Source: CAWFQB01 sp965277875
GTDB lineage: Bacteria; Armatimonadota; Chthonomonadetes; Chthonomonadales; Chthonomonadaceae
Direction: 5' to 3'
Assembly: GCA_965277875.1 (NCBI GenBank)
Contig: CBDIDV010000002.1
Coordinates: 3,844,001 to 3,908,000 of the forward strand
Length of the DNA stretch: 64,000 nt
Of the stretch, positions 47,725 to 56,281 are shown in pieces (position 1 is the stretch's first letter; each line of letters starts with the position of its first letter). The translations under genes and the position numbers were made by a program. A model generated the notes under the pieces. That model was not told the DNA's origin and did no database searches. It worked only from the letters and a program-made list of their open reading frames with translations.

Positions 47725-48772
47725 AAATGGATTTCAGGTACTGCACGAGCAGGCGGGCGAGTTCGATGGGCGCGTTTTGGTGCATGATCTCGTAGCCGTG
47801 CGAGTTCTCTACGGGAAAGCCCAGGGTAACGGGGCGGGCGCACAGGCCTTTGGAGGCGGCGCAGCTCGCGTCGCTGCCGCCGCGTGACAGATACTGCCAG
47901 TGGGGCGTCTGGCCCAGCGCGCGGCAGGCGTCGGTCAGGATGTCGCCGTCCTGCGCGGACATGGCCGCGTAGCCGTCGCGCACCCAGATGGTGGGCTGGG
48001 CGTCAATCGCAAAATCGGCCTCCGGTGTGCGCGGGCCGATTTCCAGGGCGACGCAGATGTCGGCGGGACGATTGTTGAGTATCCACAGCGCGCCCTCGCC
48101 GCCTACCTCTTCAGATGTAGTCGCGGCGAACGTGACGCGTCCGCAGCGCAGGGCGTTCTGCTGTTCAGGTGATTTCAGGGTTTCGAGGGCGAGCAGCATG
48201 GCGGCGATGTCCACGCGGTCGTCCAGAAAATAGCCCGACACATACGGCCCGAACAGGTTCAGAGCGCGGCGCGAGCGGGCGATGATGACGCGCAGGCCGG
48301 CGCGCACACCCTGCGCTTCCAGTTCCGACCTGGTCAGGCCCGTAAACACATACGCGCGATCCAGGCCCAGCGGATGGTGGCGGGCATACTCGGCCACGCT
48401 CTTTTCATCGTTGGTATGAATGCAGCCAAAAGACAGGACGCCGGGAAGCATACTCTCCCGCGTCATTATTTCGACCGGCCCTTCGCCCCACTTCCACGCG
48501 TACACGCCGCCATAAGCGGCCACGCGGATCTTGCCGTCGTCTTCGATGCGCGTGATCATCAGGGCGATCTCGTCCATGTGGGCCGTGACAAGCACGGTCG
48601 GCCCGGTCGCGTTCCCCGGCATGTCCACAAGCACGTTGCCTTTGCTGTCGATTGTGGGCTTATAGCCCAGCGTCGTCAAGTAGTCGGTCAGCCATACTTG
48701 CGCGGCCTGCTCCTGTCCGGGCGGGGCGGGAAGGGCGGTCAACCGGCCTACAAGTTCCACACTGTCGGTCAT
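47723..48772 (-). CDS. M42 family metallopeptidase (glutamyl/tetrahedral aminopeptidase type)
   Basis: A 349-residue cytosolic aminopeptidase of the M42/M18 clan. Metal ligands and catalytic residues are visible: AHMDEI, the bridging Asp in LDDRVD, the Glu pair in TTSEEVGG, and His in NSHGYE. Such enzymes form dodecameric shells that trim oligopeptides. It is followed by a repeat-filled gap and the glycosyltransferase. Length is normal. Confidence 0.93.
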   Translation of the reverse strand: MTDSVELVGRLTALPAPPGQEQAAQVWLTDYLTTLGYKPTIDSKGNVLVDMPGNATGPTVLVTAHMDEIALMITRIEDDGKIRVAAYGGVYAWKWGEGPVEIMTRESMLPGVLSFGCIHTNDEKSVAEYARHHPLGLDRAYVFTGLTRSELEAQGVRAGLRVIIARSRRALNLFGPYVSGYFLDDRVDIAAMLLALETLKSPEQQNALRCGRVTFAATTSEEVGGEGALWILNNRPADICVALEIGPRTPEADFAIDAQPTIWVRDGYAAMSAQDGDILTDACRALGQTPHWQYLSRGGSDASCAASKGLCARPVTLGFPVENSHGYEIMHQNAPIELARLLVQYLKSI

Positions 48773-48809
48773 ATGTAGCGTTCTCGTTTCTGTTTAGATT
48801 TTCATGCGA

Positions 48810-48848
48810 AGCGTCCTGTAAATTCCCATTGCGAATTTACAGGACGCT
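48810..48848. terminator. Hairpin between lipoprotein and peptidase genes
   Basis: A perfect 16-bp stem (AGCGTCCTGTAAATTC and complement) with a 7-nt loop, just after the lipoprotein stop on the minus strand. It is followed by TTCGCATG with no real T-run, so the terminator assignment is moderate. Confidence 0.7.
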
Positions 48849-48859
48849 GTACGAACTGT

Positions 48860-49882
48860 TCATTTATTCGTGTCGCATGTCGCGGACAGGGTCACGTCGC
48901 CGGTCGCAGCGGCCTGCGGATACAGAGACCAGTATATGTCACTGTTAAGCTCGTCGCGCTCGCCGTTCGTTTGCGTGATACGTCCCGGCATCTTGACGGA
49001 CAGGGTCAGGGCGACCGCGCTGTCCTGATCGCCGCCGTTTTTATTGTTGCCGTTCTGATCTTGCGGCGGGCCACCAGGGACATTGCTTTTGCTTTTGGCG
49101 GAAACGGTATTGAGCGAGGCCGCGACGATACGGCGCGTGACCGCAAGCCGCTGCTCCCCACTCATCTGCGCGCCGAACTTGTCCGCTAATAGCTTGTCCA
49201 TGTCACCGGCCATGCGGCGCAGCATTTTGCGCTCCATTATTTCGGGCTGCATCATCACGGCGGAGAATTCCGCGATGAGAGGATCTCCCGGCCCGAATAA
49301 GACATGCCAGAACACGCGGGCGGCGCGTGTCGCGACCTCGCGCGCATTGGCGTCCGTGGCGAGCGCAGCGGGCAAAGCTTTTTTAACCACCGCAACGGCA
49401 TCGGCATCCGGAGTCAGTTCCTTGACCGGCTCGCCCTTCCAGTGCAGGGTTTCCGTATACTGAAAAATGCCAGGGGCGGTCTGCTGCACGCTGACCGCGT
49501 TGACCATGACTGTGGACGCGCCTTTTTTGCCGCCCTTGATGGAGATGTCGCCGTTCAGAGATTGGCCGGGCAACAGGGCGCGTTCCAGCGTAACGCTGCT
49601 TTCGTCGTTCTCGTCATGGCGCGTGATCTTCCATTCCGCGCCCGTGGGCAGAACAACCGCGTCCTCGATCTTCTGGCCCATCGCCCCGCCGTTCTTGTCG
49701 GGCTTGACGCCGTGGAACGTGATTTTGCGCGTCCACGAGCCATTGGCGTTTATGGTCGTCACGGCCACGCCGCGCGCGCATCCGTTCAGCAGACTGGCTG
49801 CCAACACAAACGAGGCGCAGGAAATTACCACGCGGAAACGAGAAGGGCGTATAATCTGAACAATAGTATTTGTGGCAGTCAT
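48860..49882 (-). CDS. Lipoprotein of unknown function
   Basis: A 340-residue predicted lipoprotein. The N-terminal hydrophobic segment (VVISCASFVLAAS) ends in the lipobox LLNGC near residue 34. The mature part begins with a beta-rich domain (ANGSWTRKITFHGVKP, GAEWKITRH) and continues with a helical section (about 185-265) and a Gly/Asn-rich spacer (about 265-290). I do not recognise the family. AAAAGGAG lies 6-7 nt upstream of the ATG. It is divergent from a GNAT gene. Confidence 0.72.
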   Translation of the reverse strand: MTATNTIVQIIRPSRFRVVISCASFVLAASLLNGCARGVAVTTINANGSWTRKITFHGVKPDKNGGAMGQKIEDAVVLPTGAEWKITRHDENDESSVTLERALLPGQSLNGDISIKGGKKGASTVMVNAVSVQQTAPGIFQYTETLHWKGEPVKELTPDADAVAVVKKALPAALATDANAREVATRAARVFWHVLFGPGDPLIAEFSAVMMQPEIMERKMLRRMAGDMDKLLADKFGAQMSGEQRLAVTRRIVAASLNTVSAKSKSNVPGGPPQDQNGNNKNGGDQDSAVALTLSVKMPGRITQTNGERDELNSDIYWSLYPQAAATGDVTLSATCDTNK

Positions 49883-50068
49883 AGCGAATCTCCTTTTGCC
49901 GATGTGTCCACGGCATAAAAGTTAGAGGAACAGACGGACGGCGCGGAGAACATACCCGCGTCAGTTGATTCGCTTACACACGGCAAACTTCCTCCAATAG
50001 GCCCGGAAGTTTCTGCCATTTTACGGTCTATAGTTTGGTTCACAACAATTCTCGTAAAGGTAAACATT

Positions 50069-50545
50069 ATGCCGGATATGCTTGTTCCACTGCTAAAACT
50101 GCCGCCCCATGACGCCCTTATTGCCGATCTGCGCGAACAGGGCGTTGTGGTGCGCCGCGCATTTCCGTTTGAAAGCACGGCCATACGCGGGTTCATCGCC
50201 ACGAACTTTTCCACAGGCTGGGCCGACGAGATCGAACCCTGCTATGCGCGGCAGCCCATCAGCCTGTATATTGCCGTCAAAGAGGGCAAAGTGATCGGGT
50301 TCGGCGCGTATGAGGCGACGCGGCGCAACTTTTTCGGGCCGACCGGCGTTTTGGAAACCGAGCGCAAGAACGGCATCGGCAAAGCCCTCCTGCTGGCCTG
50401 CATGGCCGGACTGCGCGACATGGGCTACGCGTATGCCATCATCGGCGGCGTCGGCCCCGCTGCGTTCTATGAAAAGGCCGTGGGCGCGGCCCTGATCCCC
50501 GACAGCACACCCGGAATTTACACTGATATGCTGAAAAAGTGCTAA
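50069..50545 (+). CDS. GNAT family N-acetyltransferase
   Basis: A 158-residue acyltransferase. The acetyl-CoA loop ERKNGIGKALLLACM (about residues 97-111) and the C-terminal IIGGVGPAAFYEKAVGA strand-helix are typical of GNAT folds. The N-terminal part has RRAFPFESTAIRGFI. AAAGGT precedes the ATG. The substrate (small molecule or protein) cannot be told. It is followed 107 nt later by a HAD phosphatase gene in the same direction. Confidence 0.88.
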   Translation: MPDMLVPLLKLPPHDALIADLREQGVVVRRAFPFESTAIRGFIATNFSTGWADEIEPCYARQPISLYIAVKEGKVIGFGAYEATRRNFFGPTGVLETERKNGIGKALLLACMAGLRDMGYAYAIIGGVGPAAFYEKAVGAALIPDSTPGIYTDMLKKC

Positions 50546-50652
50546 GCGTCGCTCTCGTCCTCCCTGAGCGCCTGGCCTGTGAAGCGGCGGCAGGCAGTGG
50601 TTCAGGGTAAAAGACAAAGATGCCTTTAATGTGCCGGGGAGTAGGTTAGATT

Positions 50653-51414
50653 GTGAAACATCCTGTCCTGCTGTTCGATTTTGATGATACTCTGAGCGAG
50701 CAAAGCGTGTTTGTTCTGCAATATGTGCGGGGCATCGGCGAAACGCTGTCGCCCCGATTTGGCGGGAACGCGGAGGATTGGACGCAGGCCGCAGTGGATA
50801 TGCTGCAAATGCTTGAAGCGCAGTATGTCGCCCGGTTCTGTCCTGACCCGACCGGCTATAACGCGTGGTACGACACGATGCACCCGGCGGCGATGGCGCT
50901 TGTGTTCGGCGGCATGGGCCTGACGGTTCCCCCGGACGCCGAGGCTCTGTCACGCGAAACGCAGCGGATCGCGCTGGCGCAATGCGACGCCTGCTTCGAG
51001 GGCGCGCGGGACGTTGTCGCTTCTCTCCATGCCGCCGGATACACGCTGCATCTGGCGTCCGGCAACGATTCGGGCCACCTGTGCGGGGCGATTGCCGGGG
51101 CGAAGCTTGCGCCCTGTTTCGACCGCTTGTTCGGCCCTGATTTGATTGACTGCGCCAAAGAGGGGCCGGAGTATTACGCCCGCCTGTTTCGCGCCCTGAA
51201 CATCTCGCCTGCCGACGCGCTTGTGATTGATAACGATCCGAACGCGATTGGCTGGGCGTTGACTGTCGGCGCACGGGCAGTTCAGGCGGACTTTCTGCCG
51301 CATAAGCCCATAGAAACCGTGCCGGGCATCGTCGCCAAGATCAAGAACATTAACCAATTACCCGATCTTGTCGCGCGCATCGAACAGGATATGGCCGCAA
51401 ACAAACGCAAATAA
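50653..51414 (+). CDS. HAD superfamily hydrolase
   Basis: A 253-residue phosphatase-like protein. Motif I is FDFDDTLSE near residue 8, motif II is in TLHLASGNDS, and the acidic motif IV is VIDNDPNAIGWAL. The cap domain (about 20-90) is helical, as in HAD type IA. The start is a GTG at 50653; GGGGAG lies about 11 nt upstream. Substrate unknown. It is probably a separate unit or co-transcribed with the GNAT gene. Confidence 0.88.
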   Translation: MKHPVLLFDFDDTLSEQSVFVLQYVRGIGETLSPRFGGNAEDWTQAAVDMLQMLEAQYVARFCPDPTGYNAWYDTMHPAAMALVFGGMGLTVPPDAEALSRETQRIALAQCDACFEGARDVVASLHAAGYTLHLASGNDSGHLCGAIAGAKLAPCFDRLFGPDLIDCAKEGPEYYARLFRALNISPADALVIDNDPNAIGWALTVGARAVQADFLPHKPIETVPGIVAKIKNINQLPDLVARIEQDMAANKRK

Positions 51415-51534
51415 CGCAAAAGAAAAGCGGAGGTTAAGGGCTTTCCGGGCGAACCCTCCCCGATACTGCGTATAAGAAGGCAAGACAAGAAACGGTAAGT
51501 AGGGAGCAGCACAGGGGCGAAAGGCAAGACCGAC

Positions 51535-52158
51535 ATGGCGATTGATACAAAATACCAGGCGCGGCCCACCGGCTACATCAGCTACGAGCAGTATCTCGCA
51601 GACGAAAGCGAAAACCACTGCACGGAGTGGGTAAATGGAAAGGTCATTGACATCAGCATGGTTTCCGATGAACACAGCGACATCACTCTTTTTGTTCTGG
51701 TTCTGCTGCGTTTGTGGGTGGAGGAGCATCAGGCAGGCGTGGTGCGCGGCGAACCCTTCAATATGAAGACCGGGCCAAACCTGCCCGGACGTTCTCCGGA
51801 CGCTATGTTTATCGCCGAGGCCAACCGCCATCGTCTGAAACGCAGTTTTCTTGACGGCCCCTGCGATCTCGCCGTTGAAATCGTTAGCCCGGACTATCGC
51901 CGCGCGGATACGGTAGAGAAACTGGCGGAATACGCGCAGGGCGGTGTACCGGAATATTGGATCGTAGATTATGAGCTTCAGCAGGCGCGCTTTTATGGCC
52001 TGAACGCAAGCGTCGGGATGTATGAGGAGATACCCGTCGGGCAAGACGGCGTTTTCCATAGCCGCATTTTGCCAGGACTGCAAATCAATGTGGCATGGTT
52101 CTGGCAGCGTCCCCTGCCCATGACGCGCGACTTGCAGCGTACATGGAACCTGCTGTGA
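51535..52158 (+). CDS. Uma2 family (DUF820) endonuclease-like protein
   Basis: A second Uma2/DUF820 protein of 207 residues. Family features are YEQYLADESENHCTEWVNGKVIDI, the SPDAMFI (active-site Asp), VEIVSPDYRRADTVEKLAEY (Glu and Lys) and GVPEYWIVDYELQQARFY. The role is unknown, as for other Uma2 proteins. It follows the HAD gene by 120 nt and stands before a converging gene. It is clearly separate in sequence from the copy at 5999. Confidence 0.9.
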   Translation: MAIDTKYQARPTGYISYEQYLADESENHCTEWVNGKVIDISMVSDEHSDITLFVLVLLRLWVEEHQAGVVRGEPFNMKTGPNLPGRSPDAMFIAEANRHRLKRSFLDGPCDLAVEIVSPDYRRADTVEKLAEYAQGGVPEYWIVDYELQQARFYGLNASVGMYEEIPVGQDGVFHSRILPGLQINVAWFWQRPLPMTRDLQRTWNLL

Positions 52159-52182
52159 TGTCTGCGAAATAGAGGGCGCTAT

Positions 52183-53775
52183 CTAGCTTTTAGAGGCTTC
52201 CTGCGCCTTTTGTGCAGGGCGTATAGGAGGCGGCAGATAGGCATGAACACGCTCGCGCAACTGGGCGGGGTCGAGCGGCTTGAGAATGTAATCCTTCGCG
52301 CCGGCCTCCAGGCAGCGGCGAACGCTGTCCTGCTCGTCCAGGGCCGTGACCATGATGACCGGAATGTTTTTTAGCCGGTCGTCGGCCTGCATGTGCTGCA
52401 AGACTTCCTCGCCATCCATTTCCGGCATCATCACATCGAGCAAAAGCAGGCCGATAGCTTCGGTTTGCAGGCAGTCGAGCGCTTCATGGCCGTTGCCTGC
52501 GGTCAGGATACGGTAGCCTTCCCGCTCCAGGCGCCGCTGCAAGAGGTCGCGATTGGTGCTGCTGTCGTCCACAACAAGAATCGCGCCGGGTATGGGCGCG
52601 TCCGCGCCGGGTGTCTCTGCCGGGACTTCCGGCGTGATGGGGTTGACAACGACCGTGTTTTGCGGCAGGACGGGTTCGCCTTTTTCCGCTTTTTCACTGT
52701 TCATTTCCGGTACGCCCACAGCGGCAGGCGGCGTGTTAGAGAAAAGCGATTCGACTGCCGTGCCGACCGTGGTTTGCGGGGCAGGCGGGGCGGGACGCTG
52801 CCGCGCCTGCTCGCTGACCTGATCCACGGTCAGCGCGGCCAGATCGTGCAGCGCGGCGATCTCCTCAGATCGCCACACATGCGGCTGCGTGTCGAGAACG
52901 GCCAGGCAGCCCATGCTGCGCTTGTGCGCGCCGATCAGCGGAACGGCGAGCAGCGCGGCAATCGGCGTTCCCCCACCCGCATCGGGCGGCAGCGGGTTTT
53001 TAGCGGTATCGGCAACCACAAACGCCTGTCCTGCCGAGCCGACCTGCGCCACAAGGAACTGTCCCAGCGGCGTCCATTCTCCCACGCCCGCGGCGTCCGC
53101 CTGCTCCCCAAAGCCGCTTCGCCGCTCCACGCGCAGTTCCTTCCAATCGCCGGCCGCTATGAGCGACATGGGCGCGTGTCCGCTGTGCGCCGCAATGCGC
53201 GTCATGCGATCCAGCGAGGAGGCGAGGCGAGCGGCATACGCTCGCTGACGCCGCAGAGCCGTTGTTTCGGCAGCTTCGTCATTCTCGCCGGACGCTTCAA
53301 CCGTCCCCTCTTCCGCATCTTCCTCTGTCGCGGACGGGCTGAAAAACGAGTCGAGCGACTCCATCGAGACGCGGGCGGTCGCCCATTTTAATTTACCGCT
53401 TTGCAGTTGTTCGCGGGCCTGCCGGGCGAGCGTGGTATAACTGGCCTTGATGCGGTCGTAATCGCGATCTGTCATCTCCTCGATGTCCAGCAGGGCGTTA
53501 TGCGCCCCTTCCGATACCCGGATGATCTCGTTGAGCTTGAACTGAATGGAAGCGATTTCGCGCGACTGCGTATGCTGAATTATAAACAGCAACAGGGTCG
53601 TGACAATCGTGGCCGTGTTGCTGTACGCTCCGTACCAGTTGCTGCTGAAATGAAACAGCGGCCCGGTCGCCAGCCACAGCAGCGCGGCCCCCAGAAACAG
53701 CATAAAGGTAGCCGGATGCCCCAATGTGCGGGCGACCCGGCTGGCAAACGAAGAAAACCGGCTGTACCGATACAT
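52183..53775 (-). CDS. Iron-permease-like membrane domain fused to GAF and receiver domains
   Basis: A 530-residue hybrid protein. Residues about 15-120 match the bacterial low-affinity iron permease family (pfam04120 pattern): two membrane helices (about 22-38 and 53-68), IQHTQSREIASIQFKLNEII and the LLDIEEMTDRDYDRIK helix. An acidic linker (about 148-175) is followed by a GAF-like domain (about 190-320, PIAALLAVPLIGAHKRSMGCLAVLD) and, after a Pro-rich linker, a receiver domain (about 398-520) with Asp447 in LLLLDVMMPEMDG. No output domain follows. This combination is unusual: it could be a membrane-held signalling hub. The gene stands alone. Confidence 0.82.
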   Translation of the reverse strand: MYRYSRFSSFASRVARTLGHPATFMLFLGAALLWLATGPLFHFSSNWYGAYSNTATIVTTLLLFIIQHTQSREIASIQFKLNEIIRVSEGAHNALLDIEEMTDRDYDRIKASYTTLARQAREQLQSGKLKWATARVSMESLDSFFSPSATEEDAEEGTVEASGENDEAAETTALRRQRAYAARLASSLDRMTRIAAHSGHAPMSLIAAGDWKELRVERRSGFGEQADAAGVGEWTPLGQFLVAQVGSAGQAFVVADTAKNPLPPDAGGGTPIAALLAVPLIGAHKRSMGCLAVLDTQPHVWRSEEIAALHDLAALTVDQVSEQARQRPAPPAPQTTVGTAVESLFSNTPPAAVGVPEMNSEKAEKGEPVLPQNTVVVNPITPEVPAETPGADAPIPGAILVVDDSSTNRDLLQRRLEREGYRILTAGNGHEALDCLQTEAIGLLLLDVMMPEMDGEEVLQHMQADDRLKNIPVIMVTALDEQDSVRRCLEAGAKDYILKPLDPAQLRERVHAYLPPPIRPAQKAQEASKS

Positions 53776-53982
53776 GGTTCGTATCTTTCGCGCGTCTATT
53801 TAGAGCGTCCTGCTTTTCAGCATCCGGCTTTTTAATGGCAGGGTTGTTGGCATCAAGGGCGTTGGCGTCAAGGTTGTTAGTATGGGATTGCGGCAGGGCG
53901 GAACAGCAGGACGCGGCAAATCCACCTGACCGACGTGCAGAAACTCTGCTGCGTTCCCTCATTATGTGTGTACGCCCGATAT

Positions 53983-54819
53983 TTACAGCGTAATGCCAAG
54001 TTCATTCGCTATCAAGCGCACATACGCGGCAGCCTGGGCATACTCCTGCTCATTCGGCAGATGTTCCAGCATGGCGGGCGTGTCGGCGTCGAGACGGCCG
54101 AGTTCGCGCAGCAACGTCCGGTAGTCCAGATTCCCTTTCCCCGGTGCGGCCTCGTCCAGATGCACGGTCAGCTTGCCCGACAGCGTAATGTCTTTGAGAT
54201 GGCAGCTTTTGGTATGCCGCCCAAGCTGTAAGAAGCATTCTTCGATGAAGTCGCCGTTGTGGAAGAACAGGCGCGGGCTGACGATCCAGTTGACCGGGTC
54301 AAGATGCGCGGCAAAGGCGGGTCGGTCAATCATCTTTATCAGGTCACGATAAGTTTTGGGGCTGTCGGGAAACACCCACGGCATGGGTTCCAGCGAGTAA
54401 AAGGTGCGCGTCGGCTTGACGGCGTCAATAATGCCCTGCGTTGTTTCCACAATCATCATAAACGTTTCCATACGCAGATTGTCTTTGTGCGGACCATCCC
54501 ATTGGTCGGGGTTGCGCGAGCCGGCGATGTTGACGCAGCAGCGCGCGCCTATCTTTTCGGCAAGCGCAAGCTGCCCGATGTTGTGATCTATGGCCTTTTT
54601 GCGCTCGTCGTCATTGGGGCTGATGGGATTCGACCACGCGCCCACCTCGGCGATGATAATATCCGCCTGTCGCGCCGCGTCCGCGTACTCGGTGATTATG
54701 CTGTCGCCCGCGTCCGCCTTGACCGGGCAGTATGCCGCCCGATACCCCTGCTTTCGTACTGATGCAATCCATTTCTCCGGCGTGGAAACGTCGCCGAAAG
54801 TCGGTCCGCCAAATCGCAT
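53983..54819 (-). CDS. Sugar phosphate isomerase/epimerase (AP endonuclease 2 fold)
   Basis: A 278-residue TIM-barrel protein of the xylose isomerase-like superfamily. Typical metal-site elements are SLEPMPW, HLDPVNWI, and KSCHLKDIT. Conserved barrel strands begin with FGGPTFGDV and ADIIIAEVGAWSNP. Such enzymes isomerise or epimerise keto-sugars or inositol derivatives. No sugar-catabolic partner is adjacent. It is transcribed leftward, with 385 nt separating it from gap. Confidence 0.87.
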   Translation of the reverse strand: MRFGGPTFGDVSTPEKWIASVRKQGYRAAYCPVKADAGDSIITEYADAARQADIIIAEVGAWSNPISPNDDERKKAIDHNIGQLALAEKIGARCCVNIAGSRNPDQWDGPHKDNLRMETFMMIVETTQGIIDAVKPTRTFYSLEPMPWVFPDSPKTYRDLIKMIDRPAFAAHLDPVNWIVSPRLFFHNGDFIEECFLQLGRHTKSCHLKDITLSGKLTVHLDEAAPGKGNLDYRTLLRELGRLDADTPAMLEHLPNEQEYAQAAAYVRLIANELGITL

Positions 54820-55204
54820 CTCAGTGCCTCCACTCCTCTGCTGCGCTTATATTGCCCTGTCTATTCTGTACGCGTTTCTGTGCGCGAATTGATTCCCGGC
54901 CTGCAAAAGTGCTACAATCACGCCATACATCCCGCAGACTGTTTCGCGCAGACTACGCGGATTTCCTTTGTCGGCGGCAGGATCGCGCGCGTCGCCTGAT
55001 CCTGTACTGCTTTGACCGTTTGTACTGAGCGTTGTTTCGAGAGACCGCGACACGACAATGACTGTCGGCGCGGCATCCACTGGAGATTATATTCGGATTA
55101 CATTCTCGTCGCACTTACACCGCATCATTCACGCGGTTCGTAAGAATATAACAAAATGTAATCTCCGGCAGATACATTAGAGGACAAGAAGAGAGGAACC
55201 CATC
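54820..55204. other. Divergent intergenic region upstream of gap
   Basis: This gap holds promoters for the isomerase-like gene and gap-pgk. Around 55081-55170 an imperfect inverted repeat occurs (GGAGATTATATT facing AATGTAATCTCC). No gene is visible. A leader of more than 50 nt before gap seems likely. Confidence 0.5.
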
Positions 55205-56221
55205 ATGGCAGTGAAAGTAGGCATCAACGGCTTTGGGCGCATCGGGCGTTTGACGCTTCGCACCATTCTGGCGCGCTACCCCAACGACATCGAGGTCGTG
55301 GCCGTCAACGACCTGACCGACAGCGCGACCAATGCCCACCTGTTCAAGTACGATTCGACGTATGGCCCGTTTGCGGGCGACGTGGCGACCGAAGGCAACG
55401 ACTTTATCGTCAACGGCAAGAGCATCAAAGTGTTTGCCGAGCGCGAACCCGCCGCGATTGGCTGGGACACGGTCGGCGCGGAAATCGTGATCGAAAGTAC
55501 AGGCTTTTTCACGAACGGCCCCAAAGCCGCCGCGCATCGCGAGCGCGGCGTCAAGAAAGTCATCATCAGCGCGCCCGCCAAGCAGGAAGACATCACTATT
55601 GTGCTGGGCGTCAATGAGAACCTGTACGACCCGGCCAAGCATCATGTCATCAGCAACGCGTCGTGTACCACGAACGGCCTTGCCCCCGTCGCCAAGTTCA
55701 TCAATGACCGCTTCGGCATCGAAAAGGGCCTGCTGACCACGATTCACGCGTACACCAACAGCCAGAAACTGCAGGACACGGCGGCCAAAGACGACCTGCG
55801 CGACGCAAGAGGCGCGGCCCAGAACATCGTTCCCTCCGCTACAGGCGCGGCCCGCGCCGTGGGTCTGGTAATCCCTGAACTCCAGGGCAAGTTCAACGGC
55901 ATGGCCTTTCGCGTCCCGACCCCGACCGTAAGCGTCGTGGACTTTACGGCCCTCTTGAGCCGCGATGCCACCATTCAGGAACTCAATGCGGTCGCCAAAG
56001 AGTACGCCGATGGCCCGATGAAAGGCATTCTGGAGTATACGGAACTGCCCCTGGTCTCGACCGACATGAAGGGCAACTCCCACTCGTCCATTTACAGCGC
56101 CGTGGACACCGTAGCCGTGGGCGGCAACCTCATCAAAGTGGTCGCCTGGTACGACAACGAATGGGGTTATAGCTGCCGCGTGGCCGACCTGGTCAACTTC
56201 CTCGCCGGCAAAGGGCTTTAA
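55205..56221 (+). CDS. gap: Glyceraldehyde-3-phosphate dehydrogenase
   Basis: A 338-residue type I GAPDH that makes 1,3-bisphosphoglycerate in glycolysis. The Rossmann start is VGINGFGRIGRL, with Asp36 in AVNDLTD indicating NAD preference. The catalytic Cys154 lies in SNASCTTNGLAP and His181 in TIHAYTNSQ. The second conserved Cys four residues later (CTTNC) is Gly158 here. It is the first gene of a gap-pgk unit; a terminator-like hairpin follows 9 nt after the stop. Confidence 0.98.
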   Translation: MAVKVGINGFGRIGRLTLRTILARYPNDIEVVAVNDLTDSATNAHLFKYDSTYGPFAGDVATEGNDFIVNGKSIKVFAEREPAAIGWDTVGAEIVIESTGFFTNGPKAAAHRERGVKKVIISAPAKQEDITIVLGVNENLYDPAKHHVISNASCTTNGLAPVAKFINDRFGIEKGLLTTIHAYTNSQKLQDTAAKDDLRDARGAAQNIVPSATGAARAVGLVIPELQGKFNGMAFRVPTPTVSVVDFTALLSRDATIQELNAVAKEYADGPMKGILEYTELPLVSTDMKGNSHSSIYSAVDTVAVGGNLIKVVAWYDNEWGYSCRVADLVNFLAGKGL

Positions 56222-56230
56222 GTAAAGATT

Positions 56231-56265
56231 AACCACCCGCTGCGCTAGAGACACAGCGGGTGGTT
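56231..56265 (+). terminator. Terminator/attenuator between gap and pgk
   Basis: AACCACCCGCTG at 56231-56242 and its complement at 56254-56265 form a perfect 12-bp stem, followed by TATTTT. The pgk ribosome site starts within 4 nt of this run, so the hairpin can reduce read-through into pgk. Confidence 0.8.
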
Positions 56266-56281
56266 TATTTTGGAGTTAGTT

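Noticed and set aside
50093..51274. 393-codon minus-strand frame across GNAT and HAD genes
   Set aside because: It spans two genuine plus-strand genes and the gap between them; Arg/Pro-rich shadow.
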